Shown piece by piece: positions 25,557-37,546 of a DNA stretch of 64,000 nucleotides. The notes beneath the pieces were generated by a model. The model saw only the letters and a list, made by a program, of their open reading frames with translations. It had not been told where the DNA came from and did no database searches. Position numbers and translations under genes: made by a program. The stretch is from Botryotinia globosa (Eukaryota; Ascomycota; Leotiomycetes; Helotiales; Sclerotiniaceae): positions 372,001 to 436,000 of the forward strand of contig RCSZ01000007.1 of the NCBI GenBank assembly GCA_014898425.1, written 5' to 3'. Position 1 is the stretch's first letter; every line of letters starts with the position of its first letter.

Positions 25557-26179
25557 ATACTTTTTTTTTAGAGTTTGTTTGTTTTAAGTAAATTAAGGTA
25601 TAGGTTAATTTTATCAAAAAATAGCAAAGTTATAAAGGATCGATTCAATAGGCTAGTTTATTATTATATTTAAATTGATCAAATAATAACTCAAAATCCT
25701 TTGAAATAATGCTAGAACATTTTAATTTCTATTATAGGGTTAAAACAAACTGTTTTTAAAATAATAGTTAATTGATGAATTTTCTTTGATTTGTTTGGTT
25801 TTTATTTAAAAGTTATTTTTGATATAATAATATTCGAGGTGGTGGATTTTTTGAATCCAATTTATACAAATAGATTTGATTTGTTTGAATATATTAAATG
25901 AAATGTAATGATTATTCTCTTCTAGTTTTAAAGGTTTTTAGTTAATTGTTATAATAATGGATGATGCTTTTATTTGATATAATAGTGGAAATTGTATTTG
26001 TTATAATAATTAAGGATTTCTTTGAATTCTTATTGTTTGGTTTTCTTATATATTTTGTTATCTTTTTCGAAAACTTGGTTTTGATTTCTATATGATTTAA
26101 TAATATTAATGATATTTTAGTTTGATAATTTTAATAAGTAATAGAATGATTGAAATAATGAGTTATAGAATATTAGAAA

Positions 26180-27450
26180 AATCTTGAAATTGATTGGGAA
26201 TTATAATAGGTAGATCTATTTGTAGATTTTGAGGATTTTGTAAAAGCTATTTTATTTATTATTATTTTTTTTTATTAAATAATTAGTTTTTATATTTTTT
26301 ATATTAATTTATATTTTGTTATTTTTTTTATAAAGGGAAATATTAGTTTAGGTTTTATTAATATAATCTTTGTATTTTTGAATTAATTGAGTTATAAATG
26401 TTTTGAGCTTGATTAGAATAAGATTAAATCTATTTGTAATTTTATTGGTTTTGAGGAATTCTTGTTTTTTTTGATATAATAGATTTGATGGGATTAATAT
26501 AAATAATTCAATTTTGAGATATAAATAGTAATTATAATTAATAAAGAATAGAAATATATTAATAGTTTTTAATATAATATTATTTAATGTGAATTTTGTA
26601 AATAAAAGTTAATTAAATTAATTGTTTTGATAGAAGTTTATAAAGATATAAAGGTATTGTTTGATTATAATATTGATTCTTTTTATTTGATTATTAGATT
26701 TGAAATAGAATAAGAAAGATTATTTTAAAATAATTAATAAATATTTGAATAAATATTTTTAGAATTTAGAGATAAATTAGGAGTTTTTATTGAATACAAT
26801 ATTATTGAGAATATTATATAAATAATATATTTTTTTAATAAATCGATTTGTAAGTTTCTTTATAAATAATTCTATTATTAATATAAAGTATTATATTTTG
26901 ATTAAATAGTAAACAATTATAATGATATACTGATATTTCTTTTTGTAATATTCATTAATTAATAATAATATAATATAATTGATAAAAATATTTGATTAAA
27001 AATGAAATAATATTAATAAGGATTTAAGAAATCTAAATATAATAAGGTAGAAGGCTTTAATATAAAAATAAAGTTGGTAAGTTTATACAAATATCTCGAT
27101 TTTTTTAAATATATTGAGTTATTAATATATATAAAAAATGAGATCGATAGTTTTGATATAATTTAGATATTTAATTGATTTAATTAAATATATATAATAT
27201 ATAATTTATATATAAAATTCAATAAAAGAGAGAACAAAGAAATAGTTATAATAGAAGATTTTGTTATTGATTAATTTACAATTTTATAAAACTATTTAAA
27301 GATTCTTTTGAATATTTAATAGCTAATAATAGATAAAAGGGTTTCAAAATATTGTATATATAATTATAATTAGTTTGGATAATCTATATATTTTATTAAT
27401 AAGATTATTGATTGATTTATTGATATTGAAAATGATTATATTTATTAAGA
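26180..27450 (-). pseudogene. Gypsy integrase remnant
   Basis: Read on the minus strand, the C-terminal integrase segment shows NISLYKKNNKI, NIKTNYLIKK and ILKIYK, the usual spacing for the region after the catalytic core. Upstream of it, a long helical stretch (NRFNLILIKLKTFITQLIQKYKDYINKT) matches the conserved post-core helices. Many stops. Confidence 0.6.
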
Positions 27451-27599
27451 TTATAATTAGATTTAAATCGCTATTTGTTTATTGAATAATGTTTTTGAAT
27501 ATAATAATATCGAATATTTATTTTAAAAGGATTATTTATAAGTAATTTTTAATTCAATTATTATTAGGATTAGTATATATTAAATAGTTTTTAGTTTTA

Positions 27600-29300
27600 T
27601 AATTCAAAATGTTGAAATAAATAGTTTTATAATCGGATCGATATATAATATAGAAATTGAATCCTGATAAGAATTTAATTTATTTAATTTGTTATTAATT
27701 CAATATCTTTATTGATATAAAATATTCAAGGTTTTTATAATCAATAATAATTTCGAATAATTTTTGAATGCTATATAATTCCAGTTTTTATTTCTTTAAT
27801 AATTTTATAATTATTAAAAGTTTTTTATTATAAATCTTGTAATTGTATTTAATAGCATTATATTTTGATAAAAAATATATTATAAGATATAAGTTTTCTT
27901 TGTTATTATATTGCAAAAGGATATTATTTGTAGTTTAATCGGAAATATTGGTTTCAATTATTATACAATGATAATAATCAAATATAATAAAAACCGAAAT
28001 AAAGAAAAAAGTATTTTTCAATATTATAAAAGCATTTTTTTATTCAAAATCCCAATTTTATATTCTTTTCTTTTTTAAAAGGTAATTGAGGGGTTCTATA
28101 ATCTTGGAAAAATTGTAAATAAAATATCAATAAAAATTAGTAAATTTAAAAAAACATTAAAGGTTTTTGAATTTAATTAATAATTTCTAATTGAATATAA
28201 TATTGATTTTTTCTAGATTTATTTTTATATTTTTTAGAATAATAATTAAATTGAAATATTTGATTTTTTTTATTTCGAATTTGTATTTATTAATATTAAT
28301 CTATAATCTAATATCGATTAATTATTGAATAATCTTATAAATATATTTTTTATAATCTATAATGTTTTTAGAATAAATTAAAATATTATTCAAGTATATT
28401 ATATAAATTTTATTCAAAAGATTGAAGAGAATATAATTGATATAGTTCTAAAACGAGATTGATATATTATAAAATTCGAAGAATATTATTAATAATTCGA
28501 ATAAATCGAAACAAATAGTGAAAACAATTTTCTATTTATAATTCTTTATAATTTGTAACTTATTGAAAATAATAATAATATTAAGTTTAATATAGATTTT
28601 AATATAATATAAAATATTGAAAATTTCTTTAATCAATAATAAAGAGTATCGATTTTTAATAGTAATATTATTTAGATTTTAATAATTTTAATAAATCCAA
28701 ATATTTTTTTTTAATTTAACAATTAGAAAGAATAGAATGATTAATTGGAAACAAGATTTCTAAATAAATTTTTTATTTAGATTATTATTAAACTATTTGT
28801 AAACAACTTGAAGTTTAATTAGAGATATTAAATAGTTTTTGTTATATAATGATTTTTTATTTGATATAATCTCAATCTTATAATTCTATAAATATTATAA
28901 TAGAAATTTGTTAATAAAAGAGAATAGGAATTCTGAATATAAATTATAAAGCTAAGAAGATAATTTATTTTGAATTTTTAATATAAAAGGAATAAATTGA
29001 TTTATTTTTTTTATAAATTTATTAATATTATTATCTATTAAACCTTGATATAATTAAATAGAATCCTCAATTATTATATAATATAAATCGTAGATTTTAT
29101 TTAATTTATTCTAAAATACTTTTATAATATAAATATTATTATTCTTATAAAATTATATAAAATTATTAGTTATAAAGAACTTTATATCTTATATTTCAAA
29201 ATAAATGCTTTATATAATATCGAATGATTTATTTAAAGGATTTAATAATAATGATGATAATAAAAATAAGATATTCTAGTTTTGTAATAGTTTTTTATAC
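27600..29300 (-). pseudogene. Gypsy reverse transcriptase and RNase H remnant
   Basis: On the minus strand the RNase H part reads YNNKENLYLIIYFLSKY, YNYKIYNKKLLIIIK, LFEIIIDYKNLEYF and FLSRFNFYIIY, in Gypsy order. The reverse transcriptase lies upstream (higher coordinates) and is too degraded to list motifs reliably. Stops occur every few tens of codons. Confidence 0.72.
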
Positions 29301-29368
29301 TTTTTAGAATTGATAATAAATCGAATTGAGGTTGGTTTCAAGAATAAATGATTGGAGATTATTTTAAC

Positions 29369-31857
29369 TCAAGTGTTTATTTTATTATTGATATAGTGAA
29401 TATAATAAAGGTTTTTATTTTCATTGTTTTTGAGATTAATAGTATTAAGATTTCTTTGGATATTTAAGGCTTTAATAGGTTTGAGAATTGCTGATTGATT
29501 TTGAAATAATAAAGATTTAATTTCAAAATTTTCGTTGATAATATTTTTTATAAAAACTAATCCCAAAACAAGCTTTCGTAAGAATAATTTGGGATTAATT
29601 ATAACTTTATTATTTTTTAACAAAGTTATTTTGTAGTTATTAAATATATCGAAGATAATAGTTATTATAATATTAATAAAATAATAATATCTCGAGTAAT
29701 ATATAAACACAAATTTGAATATCATTATCAATCAATCGATGATAAAGTTATAGTATTGAAATTAAGGAAAATCAAGGATTAATAGATTTATAATTGATAG
29801 AATAATAATATAAAACAAATTGATCTTTTAGTAATTATTAATTTGTATATTTAGAAATATATATCAAAAAAGAATATCGAAAAGCTTTTTATTAATTAGA
29901 AATAAATAATAAATATAAAAAAAAAGATATATAAATATTTAGAATTTGAAAACGATTTTTTTATTAATAAAGCTATAATTTATAGTTTTATTATTTATAA
30001 GGTTAATAAACAGAATGATTATATTAGATATAAGAAAGATTTTTATTAAAATTTTAAAAGATTTGCTATTCATTATTCTAAAATATAAAGAATTCTTAGA
30101 TATAATTGATTTTTTAATTTATAAAGATAAATTTCTTATAAAGAATTTCGATTTGTAATTATAAATCAAGATTAATTTTTTGATATATTAGATTAGAAAA
30201 TAAAGCTTTTATTTTTTTTTAAATGAATAAATTCCTTAATATATTCTTTCAAATTAAACTTTTGAGTAAGGTTAAAGGGGATTAATAAAGTATAATATAA
30301 TAATATAACTAGAAAACAATTGGTGGACAGGAAATAATTAATAAACGGGAATAGGTTTTGATATAAAGAATTGATGATATTGTAATAAGATTTAAAGCTT
30401 TAATATTGATTAATTATAAAAAAACAATTAATATAAGAATTGTATTCTATATTAATATTAATATTATATTTTATATTATTAGTTTATTTTTTATTATAAT
30501 TGTTTTTAATATAATCTGATTTCTTATAATAAAAGCAAAGACTAAGATCAAGATATTGTTTTTAAATATAATAAAATAAAAGATATTGATTTTATTAAAT
30601 AGTATTCAATTGTATAGAGTTATTAGATAGCTTTAATATAAGAAAAGCTATAATTGGGATTAGTTTTCTATTATAGTGCTTCAATTGATTACAACTGAAA
30701 TTAATACTCTAATTCTTTCATTGATTATTAAAATGAGTTTTTTTTTTTAAATTATTATAAACATTTTATTACTAAATTATTCATATATTAATATTAACAG
30801 TAAAAGATTTATTAAAATAATTGATCAAAATATTAATCAACTTTTATAAAACCTTGAGTTTGAAATTAGTAATTTATTATTTAATAGTTTTCCTATATTT
30901 GATAATAAGCTATTTGAATTTGATAATGAAATTACTAAATAAAGTCTTCCTTATCTTATATTTGTTATAATTTATAAAGGCTTTTTATAAAAAATCAAGA
31001 ATTTGATATTATTTATTCAATTTGCTCCAAATACTTGTTACAATATATTATCTAAAGAATTAAAGATCGAAATTATATAGATTATTTATAATCATATCGA
31101 AATGTATTTGATTATTTATATAAATCGAGTTAGAGAATAAACTAATGAGGAATATAATCCATTAGAATTTCAATTTGTTTTTATAATTTATAATTAAATA
31201 ATGATTGATTATACTATAAAATACTATATATTAATCCTAACATTTTACAATATTTTATTTATTATTATTGAATTTCTTAAAGGAAATAAAATGTTTTCGA
31301 TAAAACGGGGCTTCTAGATTATTACAAATAATAATCTTTAATATCTCAATTGTATTTTATAATTCAGCAATCCGTAATTGAGCTTTGTTAGTTTAGATAT
31401 ATATTATAACAATTTGTTCTTATAATAAAGTTGTAATCGTTTCGATTGAAATAAATATAATTTAAATAATTACAAAATATATAGTATTCAAATTGTAAAA
31501 CAGATTTATAAATAAAAAAATATTAATTTCAATGAAATTGATAATATAATTCAAGAAAAGGAATTATAAGAGTAGATTAAATATAATCACTTAATCGACT
31601 ATCTTTAGAGTATTATTATAGCTACAAAACATTCTTATAGAATTCTCAATAATGAATTAATATAGATATGTTTTAATACAATCAAATAATTTTATTGAAA
31701 AATAATAAAATTATTTATAATAAATCAATAATAGATTCAATTAATATAATCAGATTGTAATTTCGATAAAATCAGAGCGATTAAAGTGGTTGGAATACGA
31801 TTTGAATAAATATCTTTAAAATGAAGTTATAATAGCTTTTAAATAGATAATATAAAC
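29369..31857 (-). pseudogene. Gypsy gag/protease region, degraded
   Basis: The longest open stretch, 29369-29731, encodes NYKITLLKNNKVIINPKL followed by a helical segment. Its position before the reverse transcriptase suggests the protease end or the linker. Gag should occupy about 30-31.8 kb, but I cannot identify a gag domain there by eye. Confidence 0.45.
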
Positions 31858-32007
31858 TATCAGGATATAGATAAAGATTTATATTATATTATAAAGATTC
31901 TAAATACTATAAAAGGTTAAGGCCCTATTATAGAAAGTAGAGCATGCTAAGGGTACGCTAAGGGTTTGTATCTAAAGCACGAAGGTAATGTAGTTGACGC
32001 TATGACA
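31858..32007 (-). repeat. Gypsy LTR, right copy
   Basis: Partner of 25407-25556, same 150-bp length, ending GCTATGACA. It keeps more C and G than the left copy in its last third. Confidence 0.9.
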
Positions 32008-32012
32008 GACAT
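32008..32012. repeat. target-site duplication of the inner element, right copy
   Basis: GACAT, paired with GATAT at 25402-25406. The Copia reading frame resumes immediately. Confidence 0.82.
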
Positions 32013-32594
32013 ATCATTTATTAATAATATTGATTTATTATTATAAATTAATTATATAATTTATTTAATGAATAAGTATAATAATATTAATATTATATAT
32101 TGGATATTAATTAAATATAAGAAAATTATTAAAAATATATTAACTTTTGAATTATATATATTAGTTTTAGGTTTTGATATTGAAACTATTATTAAAAATA
32201 CTATCAATATTATTCTCAAATTTAAAAAACTAATACTACTCATATTCTATACAGATTCAAAGTTATTATATAATCTATTAATTAAACTCAGTATAAATAT
32301 AGAAAAACAGTTTCTAATTGATATTATAACTTTAAAATAATACTATAAAAATAAGGAGATTATAGAAATTAAATAAATTGATAAGAAATTGAACCCTATA
32401 AACACTATAATTAAAAACAATATATATTAAATATTAAAAGATTTAATCAATATTAATAAGATAGTTATTAAAATAATGTATTAAATAGAAAAAGAATAGT
32501 AATATAAAAACTAAATAGAGTTAAAAAAACATTATATTTAAAATAGATTATAAATTAAAATATATAATCACATTTATCTTTAAAAAATTACCAA
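32008..32594 (+). pseudogene. Copia RNase H remnant (3' part, after the nested element)
   Basis: This resumes the Copia polymerase frame. TDISFINN is followed by ILTFELYILVLGFDIETIIKNT, then the RNase H core FYTDSKLLYNLLIKLSINIEKQFLIDI, where the TDSK-LYD signature survives. The tail KNKEIIEIK with IDKKLNPINTIIKNN matches the family's end. A single open stretch (32068-32340) covers most of it and stops follow. Confidence 0.85.
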
Positions 32595-32766
32595 TATCAA
32601 AACATTAATTATATAATCAAAAAAAGCATTATATTAACTAGTATCGCATTAATACTTCTTTATATATATTTAATACCTAACTTCTTATAATTAATAATAA
32701 TCAAAAACAAATATAACCATATAGGACTAAGTACTTACACTTATATCAACCAAGTTGATACCAATA
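32595..32766 (+). repeat. Copia right LTR
   Basis: Partner of 19665-19836. Its start (TATCAAAACATTAATTATA) is the G-to-A mutated form of the left copy's TGTCGGGACATCGATCATG, while its end (CAACCAAGTTGATACCAATA) is less mutated than the left copy. Confidence 0.9.
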
Positions 32767-32771
32767 CCTAC
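32767..32771. repeat. target-site duplication CCTAC, right copy
   Basis: Identical to 19660-19664. Ordinary base composition resumes directly after it. Confidence 0.88.
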
Positions 32772-34394
32772 ATATTTAACAAAAGTGAAGGATGTGGGAG
32801 CATGAAGAATAGAGGTCAGATACGACCCTAAAAGCATAATATACAAGATAGAAATTGTTTCTCATAGTATTCGATTCGTGGGCTATCAGAAACACCATTG
32901 AGGATCCGATCTGGTGTTTAATGTTTAAGAAACGTCGTATGGTCTTTCTACGGAGATACGATTCACTAGTTTCATGATACCTAGGTATGTAGAGTCACTA
33001 CTTGCGTGTCAAAGACTACAATGGTTGATTCATAAACATCCGAAGTCAATCTACCATACTTGAGCTTAATCAGAGTGGGTGCATCAATGAGAAAGTCATG
33101 AATAGAGCATTTCCCAAAGGGGATCCACATTGTGTCCTCAAACCGCTCAGCTACCTGTTTATATCTCATCTTCGAGAGACATTTCAAACTGCAGCTTAAG
33201 AAAGCAGCAATCTAACTGCGATTCATGGGTGCAGTAGAAGAGTTCCATGATACCATGTTACATGAACTATGGGATTTGAGAAATAATGCCTGTATCTGAG
33301 CCCAGCGATGTACTCAGACCAACTTTGTATGTAGCAATATTCAAATGATAGTGACAGCAAGATTCCACAGCAACAGTAAAAATGTATTATTGGATAAGAA
33401 CGAACAAAATCTTTCGCGTCTAGTTCTCAAAGAATTATCATCTAAAACGAAATATCGGGCAAAGATATTGATACACAGCGGGCATAAAAACGAGTGTAGA
33501 CTGACTGCTAGACCGAGCACCTTTCATAGCACAGACTTGACTTGGGATCGCTGCAGATTCTAGGTATGGAACTCAAAGGCCTTAAATAGCTGAAAATGTG
33601 CTGGATTAAATCTGTGATTACTTTCTCTGATTCACTAACTCATGGAGTCTGTAGAGTATATCATTCAGATATCTTCTCTACCCCTCCTGGCCATGGGCCC
33701 ACTATCTTTAAGCTTTCGAGCGCATGATACACACTGAGAACTACCTATATAAATCAACACTTGTTGAGCATCGGACTTTCAGGAAATGCAATCCCCAAAA
33801 GAGTTTCAGAGTTGTCAAGTCGATATTCTTGGAGAATTTCCACGTCGTGGTAATAGTTGTAGTCTCCTTAAATCGCCTTGCCAGAATTCTGAAATTGACA
33901 AATAAGATAAAATGAACGACAATAAGAAAAATACAGATGATAAGGTTATTGTTATGAAAGAAGTATAATTCACCTCGCTATCAAATCCACTCGCTTGCCT
34001 ACACACCGAGACTAGCGGTGAAGGAAACCGTGACACAAACTCAGCTCTAAAAATCATGATATCGGAATAACACTATACTATCACTACAAGCAACCATCAT
34101 TCTCAAGCCACCCACACGAAATCCTCAAACCATCATAACCTTAATCACAAGCGGCTAAAACCCCAAAGTTCTGCAAATTTCCAAATATAAAAATTTAAGC
34201 GCCCACGCCCCTTCCCCCACCTTTTCACTCTTGTAGTCATCATCATCGTCATCACATCATGATCCCCCATTCTTCAGCAATCCTTCAGACTCGGGTCCAT
34301 GATCATCTCCCAAAATTCACATCTCACAGACCATGCTCAGATCTTCCACCCCGCAGTATCGCTCACCCCAACCAAAAATGCTCACGCAAACCGA
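32772..34394. other. intergenic, no supported gene
   Basis: Short frames only. One TACCTAGGTA palindrome lies at 32978-32987. A possible core promoter (AAATATAAAAATTTAAG near 34,185) precedes a pyrimidine-rich stretch, but no gene follows that I can support. Confidence 0.4.
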
Positions 34395-35548
34395 GGAGGT
34401 AGCATTGATCAGATATGCAACAAATCCTTCTCGGTCATGAGAAGCGCTGTGAAGGATGCAGAGAGATGGAAAGTCTTGGGTAGGATTATGTTACTATCAT
34501 GTGCTCGATATTGGCACTTGGCATTTTCGATGTAGAAGAGAGGGAAAGTGGTGTTGGTCAGGTGGACGAGATGGTTTGGTTGTTGGAAGCTGGGAGGAGG
34601 AGCGGAGAATGTATCGAGATAGTTATGTCATGTTAATCTGAGTGGAAGATATGAAGGTGTCAATACTACTGCTGCCGTGATTGTGCTTGGTATTTTGGAT
34701 TTAGGTGGGGGGGATGGAAGAAGGTAGTATTCATCAGATGTGCAACAATTCCATCCTAGCGTTAAAGATGGGATGAAACAGATAAAGGTAGCATTCATCA
34801 GATATGCAACAAATGCTTCTCATTCCTAAAGAATGGGGCAAAGGATTCATCTATATCACATCGAGAAATGTCTCACCTCTTGGTCTCCAAAATCCCCGCT
34901 CTACATACCCAATCTGGACAGTTTATGGAAGAAGGTAGCATTCATCAGATATGCAACAATTCCTCATCATCCCCCCAAAACGGGGCGAAGTATCCATCTA
35001 TATATCACATCAAGAAAGTCTCACCACCCGATCCCCCAAATCCCCACTCAGTATACCCCATCCGGCCAATTCATAGAAGAAGGTAGTATTCACCAGACAT
35101 GCAACAAACGCTCTTCTCAAACCCTACTGTAAAAGATCTCCATCCAAATCCCTATCCAGGAATAGATCTCCATCCCAACTTCCAAGACAATCTGAGCTCA
35201 CCACCGCGTCCCCAATCACAGGAGCAAGGAACGAACGTAGCATTCAGAGAAACGCAACAAAAGCAGTTATTTCTCCCTAGTCAAGCAACCACGACGCAAT
35301 ACATCTCCATCCTAAAGCTCCGCAAAACTGTTGTCCTTCCCCAGAATAAAACACATCTGAACATCCATCCACAATCGATCCAACCAACCAACCATTCCTA
35401 TCCCAGTACTCTAATTCTCAAGGTAACATTCACCAGACACGCAACAAAACGCTCATCCCATCTCCCCCCGCCCAAAACCCCAAAGATCAACACCTTCCCA
35501 TTCCAGAAACTCACAAAAGAAGGTGGTATTCTGCAGATATGCAACAAA
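34395..35548 (+). repeat. dispersed array of a ~30-bp repeat, eight copies
   Basis: The unit is close to GAAGGTAGCATTCATCAGAT followed by ATGCAACAAA. Copies start at 34395, 34720, 34784, 34931, 35079, 35233, 35419 and 35519, all in the same orientation. Copies 4 and 5 lie in longer similar ~148-bp units that also share the segments CATCTATAT-CACATC-AGAAA and TCCCCAAATCCCC-like text; the other spacings are irregular (64 to 325 bp). The repeat is not in one reading frame throughout, so a protein repeat is unlikely. Function unknown. Confidence 0.8.
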
Positions 35549-35901
35549 CGCGATTTCAGCGTTCCACGCTGTTCGTGCGTGCGTGCGTTGGAGGATTTCG
35601 TTCTAGCGGTGATGATGTGGATGTGGTGGGAAGTGGGGCCGGGCTGGATATCGAATCGAATGAGAAGGTGAGGAGTGAGACATTTGGGTTTGGAAAACGC
35701 GTGATCGCATCGCGGATGGGTAGCGAGAGAATCACCAGTAGAGAAATTCGAGTATCGAGTAAGCATGGAGAAATTTCTTTGTCGGTGCGTGAATAAAATA
35801 TATACAAAGCTAAGCAAACAAACCCTTCTTCACCTCCACCACATTCCTCGGATTTTCCACCCCTTCTTCCCCTTCACCTTCTCCCACACATCCCTATGCC
35901 T

Positions 35902-36401
35902 TTAAACACAGTCCTCTCCGCCAAAAATAAACTTTCCAGTCGAGTTTTCACACCCACAAGTACCATCCACAGGACTCTTGATACAAGTTGTTCCCACTCC
36001 TTCGCTCGTTCCCTCACTTCCCCAATAAAAGGTCCAGTGATGGGCTCCAGCCTTCAACTCCGAACTGGTAGGCGCAGTACACTTGTATGCGGAACAGGTT
36101 CCATAGGGAGCACCGTGGGCGCTGTCATATTGATGATCTTGTTGGAAGACGGCGAAGGTTTGGACACCGGAGACACGGGTGTTGTATGCGCATTCGGCGG
36201 CTTGGATGGCTTTGGAGACTTTGGTGGCTGTGGAGGGGGTTAGTGGTTTGATTTGATGTTTGGGTGGGAGGAAGATTATCTACCTGTGCAATCTGGAGAT
36301 TCTGGGTAGTAACCCTTTGTGTTTGAGGTAGCGGGATCGAGGGTTGCGGTTGCGAGAGTGCTGAAAGCAGCAATGCTGAGGATGGAAGTGAAGAAACGCA
36401 T
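35902..36401 (-). CDS. small secreted cysteine-rich protein
   Basis: Exons 36284-36401 and 35902-36227, split by a 56-bp intron (donor GTAGAT, acceptor CCACAG), give 147 residues. The N-terminus MRFFTSILSIAAFSTLATAT is a clear signal peptide, probably cleaved after ATA. The mature part has eight cysteines, an even number suited to disulfides: PDCT, AECAY, YGTCSAYKC, TTCIKS, GTCGCEN and EDCV. No transmembrane segment or GPI signal is seen. I do not recognise the family. Size, secretion signal and cysteine content are those of fungal effector or surface proteins, but that role is inference. The ATG sits at the start of the only hydrophobic segment. Confidence 0.78.
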
Positions 36402-37546
36402 GATGATTTTCTCTGGAGATATATGTTATATGCCAAAGGTAAAGAGAGAGATGATTTGAAATGAAGAACGATAATACAGAAACGAGAATCGAGACATATT
36501 TGTACCTTTTGAGGTAGATTAAGGGTCCAGAACGACGCAAGAAGCAATCTGGAATAGATTGAAATCAACATACAATAAACAAAGTATCCATCTCACATCC
36601 ACTCTCATCGGGGAAATAACGCGAGAACCTAGGAGGGGGATTCAGCGATCCGGGGTTTGTCGAATTGCTGGTAGGGAGGTGTAGCGGCGACGGGCTGATG
36701 AAACATTTGGGTGGGTCCATCCGATGTTTAGGATATTGATTCAGGGGAAGGGATAATGGGACGATGGAAACATTGAATTCATTTGGATGTGATGTTCGTA
36801 ATATAAACAACATGTATCTATTCGTCAGATCTTTTGTTCATCTCCTTCAAAAAGTGTGTCTCACTGCCTCGATACCATATTGATATAAGTGTCTTCAGCC
36901 CAACAAAACTCCTGGATGTCTTGGCACAGCCTCAACTCATGGATAGATACTTGAAAGCAGAATGTCACCTTGAGAGATGATTCCATATTTTCCCGATAAT
37001 ATACACATCTGCATCCCTACACCGAGCTGGTTCGTTGATACCCTTAAACCTTGCTAGGATAAGGATGTATACATAGTAGATTTTTTCAATTGTGTATTAT
37101 ATATACACGGATCGAGAAGCATTCCACAATTAATCTAGAAGGCGAGAGAACATTGAATTTGTTATTTCTAGAGCTGTTCGTATCAAATAGCCTTATTCAC
37201 AAAAGAGTTCATCTGGAACTTGAAGTGGCAGCATAGATTAAAGGCGATGTGGACTTCCACAATAATACGATACAACTAACAAGCCTTATCTAGTTCCAAA
37301 AACTCTCTAGTTCCCTGTAGCAACTCTCTTTTTCCAGAATATATCAAATTATTTCGACCGTCGGAAAGTTAAACCTCACTAAAGCAATGAATCTATGAAA
37401 CTAAAGGAAAGATTTTTCTTCATTGAGGTTCCCTCCGAATAGCCAGAGCCTTTGAAATATATAGATGGCTAGCGTGGAAAGCCATTAATCTGGCCATCTT
37501 TCGTGTATGAAGAATAATCAAGTACTAAAAAGCTTGAGGCTAGAGT
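36402..37546. other. intergenic, no supported gene
   Basis: Upstream region of the cysteine-rich secreted protein. I see only short frames here. Confidence 0.45.

Larger units (their letters stand above)
25407..32007 (-). mobile_element. nested Ty3/Gypsy LTR retrotransposon, RIP-mutated
   Basis: This 6,601-bp element sits inside the Copia reverse transcriptase/RNase H region. LTRs of 150 bp lie at 25407-25556 and 31858-32007, starting TG (TA in the mutated copy) and ending CA (TA in the other). Coding order on the minus strand is that of Gypsy elements: gag/protease near 29.4-31.8 kb, reverse transcriptase near 28-29.3 kb, RNase H near 27.6-28 kb, integrase near 26.2-27.4 kb. The best single match is RNase H, where the DHKNLEYF-type motif survives as IIIDYKNLEYF. 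No intact frame remains. It must be younger than its Copia host, since it interrupts it. Confidence 0.9.
19665..32766 (+). mobile_element. Ty1/Copia LTR retrotransposon, RIP-mutated, carrying a nested element
   Basis: A complete Copia element. It has 172-bp LTRs at 19665-19836 and 32595-32766, flanked by a perfect 5-bp duplication (CCTAC). Domain remnants on the plus strand run in Copia order: zinc knuckle, protease, integrase, reverse transcriptase, RNase H. Removing the inner 6,601-bp element and its 5-bp duplication leaves about 6.5 kb, a normal Copia length. Every coding part is riddled with stop codons and the sequence is mostly A/T. The AT-rich block ends sharply at the LTR ends, so mutation was confined to the repeat. 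It should be non-autonomous and silenced. RIP plus silencing is inferred from the transition-only LTR differences. Confidence 0.93.

Noticed and set aside
34299..35796. Frames containing repeated peptide GSIHQICNK
   Set aside because: The repeat changes frame between copies and is interrupted by stops; it follows from the DNA repeat, so a repeat-peptide precursor is not supported.
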